Source: Fidelibacterota bacterium
GTDB taxonomy: Bacteria > Fidelibacterota > Marinisomatia > Marinisomatales > UBA1611
Reading direction: 5' to 3'
Assembly (NCBI GenBank): GCA_018649625.1
Contig: JABIHN010000041.1
Coordinates: 1-64,000 of the forward strand
DNA length: 64,000 nt
Part shown: positions 9,563-20,846 of the stretch, in pieces
How positions within the stretch are numbered: position 1 is the first letter of the stretch
How the letters are laid out: every line of letters begins with the position of its first letter
Made by a program: the position numbers and the translations under genes
The notes under the pieces: generated by a model
Seen by the model: only the letters and a program-made list of their open reading frames with translations
What the model was told of the DNA's origin: nothing
Databases searched by the model: none

Positions 9563-9895
9563 ATGGAAAAACCCGTAATCTACTACGACGGAGATTGCTC
9601 TTTATGCAATCATGCTATTATAATTATTTCCAAGATTGATAAAAAAAATGTTTTCCGATTATTACCATTTTCACATTTATTAAATAAAACAAATTCGAAA
9701 TATCCTGATAGCATTATTTTAAAGTTAAATGATATTTATTATTCTGAAGGAGAAGCAGTATTGAAAATCGTGAATGAATTGGAAGGCGTATGGTGGGTAT
9801 TAGGTTTTGGGCTGAATCTAATTCCATTATTTATTTTGGATAGGTTATATAGGATAGTATCAACGCATCGAAATAAATGGATCAATACTCGATAA
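9563..9895 (+). CDS. DCC/DUF393 thiol-disulfide oxidoreductase-like protein
   Basis: YYDGDCSLCN motif. Confidence 0.85.
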   Translation: MEKPVIYYDGDCSLCNHAIIIISKIDKKNVFRLLPFSHLLNKTNSKYPDSIILKLNDIYYSEGEAVLKIVNELEGVWWVLGFGLNLIPLFILDRLYRIVSTHRNKWINTR

Positions 9896-9896
9896 T

Positions 9897-10676
9897 TTAT
9901 TTATTTTTTGCTCGTTCCCAAATTTCATCCATTTCTTCCAAAGTGGACTCTTCTAACGTTTTTCCTTTCGCTTCTAGTTCTTCTTCAATCTTTTGGAATC
10001 GGTAAATAAATTTTCGATTAGTCGCACGAAGCATATCTTCTGCTGGAACATTATAATATCTCGATAGATTTACCATAGAAAAAATCACATCCCCAATTTC
10101 TTCTTTAATATTTTCAGTATCTCCAGCTTCATGTGCAGATTTTAATTCATCGATTTCCTCATGGAGCTTTGCCCAAACATCATCCACATTGTCCCAATCA
10201 AATCCGGCATAGGCTGCTTTTTGCTGTAGACGCTGTGCTCTAATAAGTGCGGGAAGCGCCGGAGGAACACCATCTAATCTTGATTTTCGATTTTTTTCTA
10301 TATGTTTTGTTTCTTCCCAATTCTGTTTTGCTTCAAAAGCTTCATTTGTTTTTTTATCACCAAAAACGTGAGGATGCCTCCTAACCAATTTTTCATTAAC
10401 GGTATCCAACGAATCTGCAATTGTAAATTTTGAATCTTCAGAAGCAATTTGTGTTTGAAGTGCAACATGAAGCATAATATCACCCAATTCTTCTTGCACA
10501 GTATCCCAATTCTCTTCATCTACACTTTCCACAACTTCATAAGCTTCTTCAAGAAAATAGGGAAGTAAAGACGCATGAGTTTGTTCCTTATCCCAAGGAC
10601 AGCCATCCGGACCACGAAGAGTCTCAACAATTTCAAGAAGTTTTATAAATTTTTCTGCTATTTTTTGTTTTTTCAT
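9897..10676 (-). CDS. mazG: Nucleoside triphosphate pyrophosphohydrolase MazG
   Basis: LRGPDGCPWDKEQTHASL, EEAYEVVE, EELGDIMLHV. Confidence 0.95.
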   Translation of the reverse strand: MKKQKIAEKFIKLLEIVETLRGPDGCPWDKEQTHASLLPYFLEEAYEVVESVDEENWDTVQEELGDIMLHVALQTQIASEDSKFTIADSLDTVNEKLVRRHPHVFGDKKTNEAFEAKQNWEETKHIEKNRKSRLDGVPPALPALIRAQRLQQKAAYAGFDWDNVDDVWAKLHEEIDELKSAHEAGDTENIKEEIGDVIFSMVNLSRYYNVPAEDMLRATNRKFIYRFQKIEEELEAKGKTLEESTLEEMDEIWERAKNK

Positions 10677-11120
10677 TTAAATCTCAAATAAAGTTTGCCA
10701 CGAAATTTGGTTTATAAAGTTATTTTCCATTTTGGTCATAACTTTTTTTTCATTATCGGATTCATCATTGAACCCAAGCAAGTGAAGAGAACCATGAATA
10801 ATAAGTCGTACAACTTCTTTTTCAAAAACTTCCTGGTAAGACACTGCATTCTCTTTAGCTCGTGGTAAGCTAATATATATTTCACCTTCTACGTCTTTTT
10901 CATCATATTCATTCAAGCGAAACGCAATTACATCTGTCCATTGATCTTTTTGGAAAAATTGTTTTTTTAACTCAGATACTAAATTATCTGACCCAAAAAT
11001 AAATGAAACATTCCCGTCTAAAATTTGATTTTTTTTAAAAACTAAACTGGCTGTTTGTTTTACAATATCATGATTGGGAGAAATAAATTTTGGATCACAA
11101 TCAATTGAAATATTAATCAT
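10677..11120 (-). CDS. ybeY: Endoribonuclease YbeY / rRNA maturation factor
   Basis: HGSLHLLGFND metal-binding motif. Confidence 0.9.
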   Translation of the reverse strand: MINISIDCDPKFISPNHDIVKQTASLVFKKNQILDGNVSFIFGSDNLVSELKKQFFQKDQWTDVIAFRLNEYDEKDVEGEIYISLPRAKENAVSYQEVFEKEVVRLIIHGSLHLLGFNDESDNEKKVMTKMENNFINQISWQTLFEI

Positions 11121-13432
11121 GCAGAATTTTGGCTTCTTGGATCGTCCGGGTATTCAACTCTAATATGGTATATCCCTCTGAGAACAGGTAACATTCCAGT
11201 ATTCCCATCTACAGTCCCTTTAATTTTATTTAATTCATCTAAGGTGAGAGGACAATTATTTAATTGGCCATCTTCTATTCTCCCTTTTATGATTTTTTCA
11301 ATCATTGCTTCAATTTTTATAATATCGGGTTTTTTTATAGACCGAACTGCTGCTTCGACAGCTTCACAAATCATAAGAATTCCCGTCTCTTTTGTATTGG
11401 GCTTTGGCCCTGGATATCGGAATGCGCTTTCATCGACTAAATCACCCGTTTCCACTGCATCTTTTAAGGCCATACGATAAAAATATTCTACGCGCATTGT
11501 TCCATGATGCATTGGAATAAAATCAGAAACCACTTTTGGAAGATTGTATTCATCGGCCAAATTTAATCCTTCCTTAACATGCGCCTTAATTATGCGAGCG
11601 CTCATGGTATGGGTCAAATTATCGTGCTTATTTTCTCCACCATATTGATTCTCAATAAAATATTCTGATTTTGCCATTTTACCTATATCATGATAATAAG
11701 CGCCTACGCGACACAACAAAGAATGAGCGCCAATCGCATTTGCACAAGATTCCGCAAGATTTCCTACAACGATACTATGATTAAAAGTTCCATTCGTTTC
11801 TTGTTGTGCACGTTTCAATAATGGGTGATCATAATCCAATAATTCTATTAAGGTTAAATCTGTTGTTACTTCAAACAATATTTCAAAAAGACCGATTAAA
11901 CCATATGTCACAATTGGAGCCAAAATACTATTAATTGTTAATAATTGAATATCACTTAACATGGTTATCCAATTATGCTCTTTAAATAATCCGAGTCCTA
12001 AAACAACAATTATACTCGCAGCAATTAGGGCAAACATCGTTGTAAATAACTGACTTCTTTTTCTCAGTTCTCTAATATTATAAACTGCAATTGTTGATGT
12101 AAATAGCGATACAATTACAAGGTCAATATTTTGCCCCATCATAAGTCCCATGAGAATAGCCATAGATGTAGTAGCCATAAATCCAATCCGGGCATCAAAC
12201 AAAATAGTGAGAGTCATTGCACCCACAGTGACAGGAATTAAATATTCAGACCACTCTAATCGAATTACAAAAATGTAGGCTAACCCTATTTGTAAAAAAA
12301 ATACTATAGAAATCAATAAAACCATTTTCCAATCTCTGAAAATGGCTATTCGATAAACGACAAGAAATGCAAAAAATAAAGACACAACAACTGAAAGAAG
12401 AATAATTCTTCCTATAAAACTCCAAAAAACTTTCATCCATCCTGAATTTATTTCCTGCTTTGTAATTGCCACTGATAGTGAATTTAGTTTTTGGAGAACA
12501 TCTTCTGTGATTCGAATATTTGCATCAACAATTAATTCATTCTCTAAAACAACACCCTGGCTTAAAGGCACTTTGTTTAAACTTTCTAATTGTCTACGAT
12601 GGGTAACGACTTGATCAAATAATAAATTTGGTTTCATGAATTCAACAATAAGGTCATATCCCAAATCACGAAAACTTTCGCCATCAGAAAATATGGCTAA
12701 TAGTTCTTTTCTTGCCTTTGTCCAAGCCATCTGAAGATCATTAAAACTTTCGGGAGATGCGAGGTCTGGAACATCACTTTGATTTATCATTACTTGATGG
12801 CTAACAATATCACCTATGGGAATATCGTAAACACCTTCAGTCCATCTATTTTTGCAAATTTGTTTCACATAATCTCTATTTCGATCCAAATCTTTCATAT
12901 TTTTTGGATCCTGTGTGGGTGTGATATAGGCGAACCACTCAGGTTTATCGATTGTAAATAAATAAATTCGATGGAATTCACTTGTTAGGATTGAAAGATT
13001 TGTGCTGTCAGAAATAAATTCAGAACGCGCCTTTTCATATTGTTTATTATACCGTCGCTCATAAACTAATCTTTTAGATTCTTCCAATCGCCAAATGGCG
13101 TGGCGCAGCTCATTTGTCATAGCAAAGAATTCATCCAAACTACTTGTTTGATTTGCAACTATTTCGTCATTCCGGTTAAATATAAAAGGTACCGAAATTT
13201 TCCGTTTATCTAAATCACCTTTAAGACGATCTTCCGTTTTTAAAATCGAAAAAGTAAAAGGCGCAATAATCGGCTCTCGTGTAATATCATTAACTTGATA
13301 CGAATATTTCAAAGCCTTTCCCTGTGGGAATAATATCGAAATCAATAATACTAAACCAAAAATAATCGAATATTGAATCCAGTATTTATCTAAGAAAAAA
13401 TATTTAAACAGTATATTATTTTTTTGGTTCAA
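11117..13432 (-). CDS. 7TM-HD family membrane phosphohydrolase (PgpH/YqfF-like)
   Basis: Multiple TM segments plus YYHDIGKMAKSEYFIENQ HD domain. Confidence 0.92.
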   Translation of the reverse strand: MNQKNNILFKYFFLDKYWIQYSIIFGLVLLISILFPQGKALKYSYQVNDITREPIIAPFTFSILKTEDRLKGDLDKRKISVPFIFNRNDEIVANQTSSLDEFFAMTNELRHAIWRLEESKRLVYERRYNKQYEKARSEFISDSTNLSILTSEFHRIYLFTIDKPEWFAYITPTQDPKNMKDLDRNRDYVKQICKNRWTEGVYDIPIGDIVSHQVMINQSDVPDLASPESFNDLQMAWTKARKELLAIFSDGESFRDLGYDLIVEFMKPNLLFDQVVTHRRQLESLNKVPLSQGVVLENELIVDANIRITEDVLQKLNSLSVAITKQEINSGWMKVFWSFIGRIILLSVVVSLFFAFLVVYRIAIFRDWKMVLLISIVFFLQIGLAYIFVIRLEWSEYLIPVTVGAMTLTILFDARIGFMATTSMAILMGLMMGQNIDLVIVSLFTSTIAVYNIRELRKRSQLFTTMFALIAASIIVVLGLGLFKEHNWITMLSDIQLLTINSILAPIVTYGLIGLFEILFEVTTDLTLIELLDYDHPLLKRAQQETNGTFNHSIVVGNLAESCANAIGAHSLLCRVGAYYHDIGKMAKSEYFIENQYGGENKHDNLTHTMSARIIKAHVKEGLNLADEYNLPKVVSDFIPMHHGTMRVEYFYRMALKDAVETGDLVDESAFRYPGPKPNTKETGILMICEAVEAAVRSIKKPDIIKIEAMIEKIIKGRIEDGQLNNCPLTLDELNKIKGTVDGNTGMLPVLRGIYHIRVEYPDDPRSQNSA

Positions 13433-13434
13433 GA

Positions 13435-14589
13435 TTAAATCTTTATATCTTTTATAATCTGTCGAGAAATAATTAAACGTTGGATTTCACTGGTTCCTTC
13501 ACCGATTTCAAGAATTTTAGCATCTCGAAAAAACCGTTCTACATCATACTCTTTTACATAACCATATCCACCATGAACTTGGATAGCTTCAGTGGTCACA
13601 TCCATAGCCGTTTCACTCGCGAAAAGTTTTGCCATTGCAGCTTCTTTTGTAATATCCATACCTTGGTCTTTCATCCAAGCTGCATGAAATACCAATAACT
13701 TTGATGCTTCAATTTTCGTGGCCATGTCAGCTAGTTTAAATCCAATCGACTGAAATTTATTAATAGGTTTACCGAAGGCTTTTCGCTCAACAGAATAAGC
13801 AAGTGCTCGTTCGTATGCTCCTACCGCTGTTCCAACTGATAACGCCCCTACAGAGACTCGCCCTGAAGTTAATGTTTTCATAAATGTCTTAAATCCAGCG
13901 CCAGGCGTACCTAGCATAGATGAAGCTGGAATTCTCATATTCTTGAAAAAAAGTTGACGAGTATCACTTGCACGCCATCCCATTTTCTTTTCTTTTGGAC
14001 CAATTTCTAATCCTAACGTATTTGTCGGAATTGAAAATGCTGCAATTCCAAGATCATCTCCATTATCTTCTACTTTAGATGTGAATGAAAGCACACCTGC
14101 TTCACCTGCGTTGGTAATAAATATTTTACCACCATTTACAATATAATCATTGCCATCACGAACTGCTTTTGTTTGTGTTGCACCGGCATCACTACCTGCA
14201 TTGGGTTCTGTTAAACCAAATGCGCCCAGCATTTCTCCTGTTGCTAATTTAGGAAGATATGTCTTTTTTTGTTCTTCTGAACCAAATAGTAAAATTGGCA
14301 ATGAGCCCAGTGATGTATGAGCGGCCATCGTGATGGCCACAGAAGCGTCAGCTCGCCCCAATTCCATAATAGCCGTTGCAAAGGCTACCATATCTAAGCC
14401 AGCACCTCCATACTCTTCTGGAATTAAAATTCCCATTAGCCCCAATTCACCCATTTTTTCTACTAGGTCACTTGGGAATTTCCCGAGTTGATCTAGTTCA
14501 TGAGCAACAGGTGTAATTTCGGAATCAGCAAATTCGCGAACCATATCGCGAATCATAAAATGTTCATCTGTAAAAAATAAATTATCCAT
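13435..14589 (-). CDS. Acyl-CoA dehydrogenase
   Basis: FGLTEPNAGSDAGATQT, QVHGGYGYVKEYDVERFFRDAKI. Confidence 0.95.
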   Translation of the reverse strand: MDNLFFTDEHFMIRDMVREFADSEITPVAHELDQLGKFPSDLVEKMGELGLMGILIPEEYGGAGLDMVAFATAIMELGRADASVAITMAAHTSLGSLPILLFGSEEQKKTYLPKLATGEMLGAFGLTEPNAGSDAGATQTKAVRDGNDYIVNGGKIFITNAGEAGVLSFTSKVEDNGDDLGIAAFSIPTNTLGLEIGPKEKKMGWRASDTRQLFFKNMRIPASSMLGTPGAGFKTFMKTLTSGRVSVGALSVGTAVGAYERALAYSVERKAFGKPINKFQSIGFKLADMATKIEASKLLVFHAAWMKDQGMDITKEAAMAKLFASETAMDVTTEAIQVHGGYGYVKEYDVERFFRDAKILEIGEGTSEIQRLIISRQIIKDIKI

Positions 14590-14627
14590 TATATTTTCGT
14601 TCTATCTTGAATTGATTAAGTTTGAAT

Positions 14628-16349
14628 TTACAACAAGACTCTTGAAGATGAAGACAGTCGAATATCTCTAGCATTGAGTTGAGTTGACTCTCTTCCTTTC
14701 CAAACGTTGGTTTCTACCACACATGCAATATCGACCGGTTCACCCATAATAAGATCCTGATAATAATTGGCCAAACCAAACCCAATTACATCTATGACAG
14801 AATGTTTTTGTTTTATCCTGAATCGAATATGATCTCCATTCCCAATTATTTTGGGATTTCCAACTACATCTGCGCGCATTACAGCAAATTTTGGGCGCAT
14901 ATTCCCAGGACCAAATGGACCTAGCTTTTTCATAAAATCCATAAAGCGACTGTTTAAATCTAAAATGTTAATTTCTGTATCTAGGTATAATTTTGGTTCA
15001 AGATCATTCTCGCTTAATGTTGATTCAGCATAAGATAAAAAAACCTTTCGAAACTCATTTAATTTTGACTCGTGAATTGCCAATCCTGCAGCCATTGCAT
15101 GTCCACCATAATTCAATAAATGTTCACTTGATGCTGAAAGAGCTGAATATAAATCAAGCCCCCTAATACTTCGTGCTGAGCCTTTCCCATTCCCTTCTTC
15201 ATCAAATGAAATTATTATTGTGGGACGATTGAACTCTTCTTTAATCTTGGATGCAGCTATACCTACTACGCCTTGATGCCATCCACGGGATCCCAATACA
15301 ATAGCTCTATCTTTCTCCAATTCCACTTGAGAATTCACCATAAATAATGCTTCATCTACAACACCTTGTTGAATGGCTCGTCGTGATAAATTTTCTTCAT
15401 CTAGCTCTTTTGCCAATTCTATGGCTATTCCTGTATCCCTAGTGGTTAGCAGTTCAACAGATCTATTAGCATCTCCCAATCTACCTGCAGCATTTATTCT
15501 AGGGGCAACATGAAATACAACTTGTGTTACTGAAATATCTCTTTCTAAATCTACTTTTGAGATTTTGAGTAATTCTCTAATTCCAGGGCGACGTGTGGAT
15601 CGTAATGTTTGCAATCCATAATGTACAATAACTCGATTTTCATCACGCATCGGTACAAGATCTGCCGAAGTTCCCAACGCTGCTAAATCCATTAGATCTG
15701 TAATTAAATCAAATGAATAGCCCATTCTTTTCACTAGCCCCGATAACAGTTTTAAAGCAACACCTCCACCACATAATCCTTTAAATGGATACTCACAATC
15801 CACTTGTTTAGGATTTATAATAGCAAATGCATTGGGAAGAATTTCTCCCGGAATGTGGTGATCCGTTATAATAACATCAATCCCTTTTTCATTTGCGTAA
15901 TTCACTCGATTAATTGCATTAATTCCGCAATCACATGTTATGAATAAGTTTGCTCCAAATTTTGCTGCTTTATCAATTCCCATTTCTGAAACGCCATAAC
16001 CTTCCTTTTCTCTATTGGGAATATAAGTTTTAACTGTAGCGCCTAAGTTTTGAAGCCCAATAAAGAGAAGAGATGCTGCAGTTGTCCCATCCACATCATA
16101 ATCACCGAAAATAAAGATTGGAGTGTCTGAATCAATATTTTGGATGATACGATTTACTGCTTTATCCATGTCTTTTAATAAAAACGGATTATGAAGTTGA
16201 GAAATATTTGGCGTGAAAAATTCTTTTGTCTTATCTAATTCAGTTAAACCACGAGCAACCATTACTTTCGCAATTGATTCTGGAACTTGATAATGTTCCA
16301 TCGTGTCTCTGACTTGATCAGACTGAAGGTTTGGAAATATCCATTGCAT
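14628..16349 (-). CDS. recJ: Single-stranded-DNA-specific exonuclease RecJ
   Basis: IFGDYDVDGTTAASLL, ITDHHIPG, GGHAMAAGL. Confidence 0.95.
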   Translation of the reverse strand: MQWIFPNLQSDQVRDTMEHYQVPESIAKVMVARGLTELDKTKEFFTPNISQLHNPFLLKDMDKAVNRIIQNIDSDTPIFIFGDYDVDGTTAASLLFIGLQNLGATVKTYIPNREKEGYGVSEMGIDKAAKFGANLFITCDCGINAINRVNYANEKGIDVIITDHHIPGEILPNAFAIINPKQVDCEYPFKGLCGGGVALKLLSGLVKRMGYSFDLITDLMDLAALGTSADLVPMRDENRVIVHYGLQTLRSTRRPGIRELLKISKVDLERDISVTQVVFHVAPRINAAGRLGDANRSVELLTTRDTGIAIELAKELDEENLSRRAIQQGVVDEALFMVNSQVELEKDRAIVLGSRGWHQGVVGIAASKIKEEFNRPTIIISFDEEGNGKGSARSIRGLDLYSALSASSEHLLNYGGHAMAAGLAIHESKLNEFRKVFLSYAESTLSENDLEPKLYLDTEINILDLNSRFMDFMKKLGPFGPGNMRPKFAVMRADVVGNPKIIGNGDHIRFRIKQKHSVIDVIGFGLANYYQDLIMGEPVDIACVVETNVWKGRESTQLNARDIRLSSSSRVLL

Positions 16350-16361
16350 AATATATAAAAA

Positions 16362-16770
16362 TTTGAGTTGGTCTATAAGCCGAGTTCTGTCCTTTGGATT
16401 AATAATTCCAATACAAAGGGATAGTCATTCGTCTAGCCACAACGTTACCATTGTGATCAAGCAATCTACCCGCTCCTTTAACGATGCGAACAACATCTCG
16501 AAGCCTATTCGATCTTGCACTGGATGGGGTTTACAAGCATACTGAATTTATTCAGAATCTGGTGGTCTCTTACACCACCCTTTCACCCTTACCTATGACA
16601 AATACAAGGCAAGCCTTATGCTCATCGAAGGCGGTTTACTTTCTGCTGCACTTTCCATGGTTCGCAAATGCGAATCTCCTCTCATTATGAGGCATCCTGT
16701 TCTGCAGTGCCCGGACTTTCCTCTCTCGGAGTGCTTACGCTCGCCAAGAGTAACTATCCGACCAACTCAA
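16362..16770 (-). ncRNA. rnpB: RNase P RNA (bacterial type A)
   Basis: Minus strand contains gaggaaagtccgggc near 5' end, gcagaaagtaaaccgcc, gggtaagggtgaaaggg, and 3' end ggacagaactcggcttatagacc; ends pair (gagttggt/accaactc). Confidence 0.95.
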
Positions 16771-16780
16771 TTTTAAAAAT

Positions 16781-17491
16781 TTAATTTTCAGAAACTTTTT
16801 CACTATATAGAAATCGCCCACAAACATCACAACGATGTATTTTGGAATTGGCACGAACTTCTGTTACTTTTTGTAAAGGCACATGTGCACCACAACCACC
16901 GCAACCATTTCCAGAAAGATTTACTACAGCCAAAGCATCTCGAGCTTGAAAAACACGATTATAAATCGATATTGTTTTAACATCTATATCTTTAATTCTT
17001 TCCGAGCGTTTTGTCTCCAATATTTCTTTCTCTTCAGCAGATTCGGAAATAACAGATTCCAATTTTTCTCTACGAGTAGATAAATCACTCGATAATGATC
17101 CTAAATCAGCTTCCATTGATACGACAGAATTGGTTAATTCTTCTTTCTCTTCTAATAAAGAAATAATCTCATTTTCAAAAGTAGATCTCTCATCTTTCAT
17201 ATGATCCATTTCATGCATCAATGCATCATACTGTTTGTTATTTGTGACGAGAAATAATTGGTCTTTTAATTTGTTAACCTTGGTATTAATCTCTGCGATT
17301 AAAACTTCCCGTTTATGTGATTCAACTTCAATTTCTTTTAATCGAGCTTTATTATCTTCTAGCGTGCTCTTGATTGATTCTTCTTGCTTATTTAATTCAT
17401 TTACTTTAATCGGCAAATCACCCAGTAAATCGATTAAATCTTTCAATTTTGTATCGATTTCTTGCAATTCAATTAATTTTTCCATAGACAT
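16781..17491 (-). CDS. Coiled-coil protein with C-terminal C4 zinc ribbon
   Basis: Long coiled coil then CGGCGAHVPLQ...IHRCDVCGRFLY. Confidence 0.85.
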   Translation of the reverse strand: MSMEKLIELQEIDTKLKDLIDLLGDLPIKVNELNKQEESIKSTLEDNKARLKEIEVESHKREVLIAEINTKVNKLKDQLFLVTNNKQYDALMHEMDHMKDERSTFENEIISLLEEKEELTNSVVSMEADLGSLSSDLSTRREKLESVISESAEEKEILETKRSERIKDIDVKTISIYNRVFQARDALAVVNLSGNGCGGCGAHVPLQKVTEVRANSKIHRCDVCGRFLYSEKVSEN

Positions 17492-17506
17492 CTATTACCT
17501 CAATAT

Positions 17507-17535
17507 AAAAAAAATGCACCGTTGGCGGTGCATTC
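17507..17535 (-). terminator. Rho-independent terminator
   Basis: Minus strand: aaTGCACCgccaacGGTGCAtttttttt. Confidence 0.75.
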
Positions 17536-17700
17536 TAAATGTTTTCTTATGATTCAGATTTCTCTGTAAATCTTGTTTTTTTCCCCACGGCAACAATAAT
17601 TGTTACCCTTATTTCCATATCTTTATTCATATACAGTACCCAAATTTACCGATATATTTCTAAAAGTAGAATGGTTTAATAATAAGATTCAATATTTTAT

Positions 17701-17904
17701 TCAGTCGTGTTGAGAAAGAAGATTTTCAACTTCCTTTTCGGACTTTTGAATGGTGTAGCTTGTTCCGCCAATACCTTCACGATAAAGGGTAATTGAATTA
17801 TCCACTATTTCAGCAACTTTCCATTCTATATCTTCTATTTGAACTCGATCACCTACTTTTACTAAGCGATCTTTTTTAACTCTGAATTTTGTTATGTCTA
17901 TCAT
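17701..17904 (-). CDS. Small hypothetical protein (67 aa)
   Basis: ORF only; KOW/SH3-like feel (VKVGDRVQIEDIEWKVAEI). Confidence 0.5.
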   Translation of the reverse strand: MIDITKFRVKKDRLVKVGDRVQIEDIEWKVAEIVDNSITLYREGIGGTSYTIQKSEKEVENLLSQHD

Positions 17905-18029
17905 AAGCCGAAGTTGCTTATAATTAATCTAAAAAAACAAGTAAGACTATAAAAATCAAATTAGAAATAATGACGAAATTTCTTTAATCTCACTACGTTG
18001 TTTTAAACCTAATACTACTATTTTAATTT

Positions 18030-20843
18030 ATGTCTAATTCATTTGCCAATCGCCATCTAGGTCCTAGAGATATTCATATCCAAGAAATGTTATCTATTTT
18101 AGGATTTTCATCTTTAGATCAGCTTTCCACGACTATCGTACCTGAAAATATTTTATCTAAACAGTTACCGAATGACCCGAAAAGTTTATCTGAACCCGAT
18201 ACCATCAAACGCCTTCGTGAAATGGCCAATAAAAATTTAGTATATCGATCTTTTATAGGCATTGGATATTATGGGACTTTTATTCCAGGTGTCATTAAAA
18301 GAAATATTTTAGAGAATCCCGGTTGGTACACTGCCTATACTCCCTATCAAGCTGAAATATCTCAAGGGCGGTTAGAAGCATTGTTGAATTTTCAAACAAT
18401 GGTATCTGATTTAACGGGGCTTCCCCTAGCCAATGCATCTTTACTAGATGAAGGAACTGCAGCAGCTGAAGCAATGATTATGTTCTTTAATCATACCCGA
18501 GATACAAAAAGAAATACATTTTTAATTTCCGATACATGTCACCCGCAAACAATTGAAATTTTAAAAACACGAGCTGAGCCCATTGGAATTAATTTAATAA
18601 TTCAAAATCATTCATCCTTTATTTTTAATGATTCTATTTTCGGTTCATTAATTCAATACCCTGATACAAATGGCTCAATTAATGATTTTACCGATTTGTG
18701 CAATACTGCACATGAAAATAAATCCTATGTTTGTATAGCGACGGACTTGCTTGCACTAGCCCTTTTAAAGCCACCCGGTGAAATGGGTGCAGATGTTGCA
18801 GTTGGAAACTCTCAAAGATTTGGTGTCCCTATGGGATATGGTGGACCTCACGCCGCTTTTTTTGCAACCAATGAAAAATTTAAACGAAAAATCCCTGGAC
18901 GGATTATTGGTGTTTCTCAAGATGCTCATGGAAACTTAGCACTCAGAATGGCACTCCAAACACGAGAGCAACATATTCGTCGTGAAAAAGCCACATCTAA
19001 CATTTGTACATCTCAAGTTTTACTTGCAATTATGTCCGGAATGTATGCTGTATATCATGGGCCAAAAGGGATTAGCAGTATTTCCCGTCGTGTAAATGAA
19101 CTCACTGCAATTCTGGTAAAATCTTTGGAAAATTCTGGATATAAGCTAGAAAACAAATTCTATTTTGATACAATTCGTTTTAAGGCGGATGGATGGAGAG
19201 AAAAAGCAAAGTCACTTGAATATAATATTCGTGACTTTGGTGATGGAACAATTGGAATATCAATAGATGAAACATGCACTAAAACTCATATTCAAAAATT
19301 ATTATCTATTTTTAATGCTAAAATTGTAAATGAATGTAATGATTCAATTCCACTGGGACTAATTCGTAATTCTTCTTATCTGAATCATCCAGTATTTCAT
19401 TCCCATCGGTCAGAAACCGAAATGCTGCGTTATTTACATCGACTTGAAACTAAAGATTTATCATTGAATACAAGCATGATTCCGCTGGGCTCTTGCACAA
19501 TGAAATTGAATGCAACCACAGAAATGGAAGCAATTACTTGGCCAGAATTTGGACATATTCATCCATTTGCGCCGAAAGATCAAACAATTGGATATCAAAA
19601 ACTTATTCATGAATTGAAACAATGGTTAACTGAATCAACAGGGTTTGAAGATATTTCTTTGATGCCTAATTCTGGGGCTCAGGGCGAATACGCAGGACTA
19701 ATGGTTATTCGTGCATTTCACAAAGACAATGGAAATGGGCATCGTAATATTTGTTTAATTCCGGCATCGGCCCATGGAACAAACCCAGCATCTGCTGTGA
19801 TGGCTGGAATGGAAGTGATTATAGTTGAATGCGATAAATATGGCAATATTTCAGAAGATGACTTAAAAATCAAAGTTCAACTTCATTCAAATCGCCTGGC
19901 ATGTATGATGATAACTTATCCATCAACACATGGCGTTTTTGAACATTCAATCAAAAATATCTGTAATCTCATTCACACTCATGGTGGTCAAATATATATT
20001 GATGGCGCCAATCTAAATGCCATGCTTGGTTTGTGCAAACCTGGAGAATTTGGTGGTGATGTGATGCATATAAATCTCCATAAGACATTCAGCATTCCTC
20101 ATGGCGGTGGTGGCCCAGGGATGGGTCCCATTGTTTGTAAAAAACATTTGTCTCCTTTTCTCCCAAACCATTCTGAAATTAAAATAAATGGAGATAAAGC
20201 AATTACGGCCGTGTCTTCTGCACCATTTGGTAGTAGTAGTATATTACCTATTTCTTGGGCATATATGGCTCTTATGGGAAGTGATGGTCTCAAAAAATCT
20301 ACGCAAGTTGCTATTCTTAACGCAAATTACATGGCAAATATATTGGAAAATCATTATCCAATTCTTTACCGCGGAATGAGTGGATTCAACGCTCACGAAT
20401 TCATCATTGATTTACGCGAGTTGAAAAAAGAATCTGGAATTTCTGAAGAAGACGTAGCTAAACGACTTATGGATTATGGATACCATGCACCTACAATGTC
20501 TTTCCCTGTGCCTGGAACCCTTATGATTGAACCAACAGAAAGTGAATCTAAAGAAGAATTGGATCGTTTCTGTGAAGCAATGATATTTATTCGTCAAGAA
20601 ATTCAAAATATAATTGATGGTAAAATTGATCAAAATGACAATCCTTTAAAAAATGCACCCCATACAGCTTTTATCGTGACAGCGAATAATTGGCCACATT
20701 CTTATTCTCGACATTTGGCAGCATTCCCGGCGCCATGGCTTAAAGAACATAAATATTGGCCCACGGTTGGGAGAGTGAACAATGCCTATGGTGATCGGAA
20801 TCTAATATGTTCATGTCCGCCAATTGGTGATTATGAAAAATAA
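18030..20843 (+). CDS. gcvP: Glycine dehydrogenase (decarboxylating), full-length P protein
   Basis: RHLGP N-term; NLHKTFSIPHGGGGPGMGPI PLP lysine motif. Confidence 0.97.
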   Translation: MSNSFANRHLGPRDIHIQEMLSILGFSSLDQLSTTIVPENILSKQLPNDPKSLSEPDTIKRLREMANKNLVYRSFIGIGYYGTFIPGVIKRNILENPGWYTAYTPYQAEISQGRLEALLNFQTMVSDLTGLPLANASLLDEGTAAAEAMIMFFNHTRDTKRNTFLISDTCHPQTIEILKTRAEPIGINLIIQNHSSFIFNDSIFGSLIQYPDTNGSINDFTDLCNTAHENKSYVCIATDLLALALLKPPGEMGADVAVGNSQRFGVPMGYGGPHAAFFATNEKFKRKIPGRIIGVSQDAHGNLALRMALQTREQHIRREKATSNICTSQVLLAIMSGMYAVYHGPKGISSISRRVNELTAILVKSLENSGYKLENKFYFDTIRFKADGWREKAKSLEYNIRDFGDGTIGISIDETCTKTHIQKLLSIFNAKIVNECNDSIPLGLIRNSSYLNHPVFHSHRSETEMLRYLHRLETKDLSLNTSMIPLGSCTMKLNATTEMEAITWPEFGHIHPFAPKDQTIGYQKLIHELKQWLTESTGFEDISLMPNSGAQGEYAGLMVIRAFHKDNGNGHRNICLIPASAHGTNPASAVMAGMEVIIVECDKYGNISEDDLKIKVQLHSNRLACMMITYPSTHGVFEHSIKNICNLIHTHGGQIYIDGANLNAMLGLCKPGEFGGDVMHINLHKTFSIPHGGGGPGMGPIVCKKHLSPFLPNHSEIKINGDKAITAVSSAPFGSSSILPISWAYMALMGSDGLKKSTQVAILNANYMANILENHYPILYRGMSGFNAHEFIIDLRELKKESGISEEDVAKRLMDYGYHAPTMSFPVPGTLMIEPTESESKEELDRFCEAMIFIRQEIQNIIDGKIDQNDNPLKNAPHTAFIVTANNWPHSYSRHLAAFPAPWLKEHKYWPTVGRVNNAYGDRNLICSCPPIGDYEK

Positions 20844-20846
20844 ATT

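Noticed and set aside
16363-16690. Two plus-strand ORFs (60 and 68 aa)
   Set aside because: Both lie inside the RNase P RNA gene on the opposite strand.
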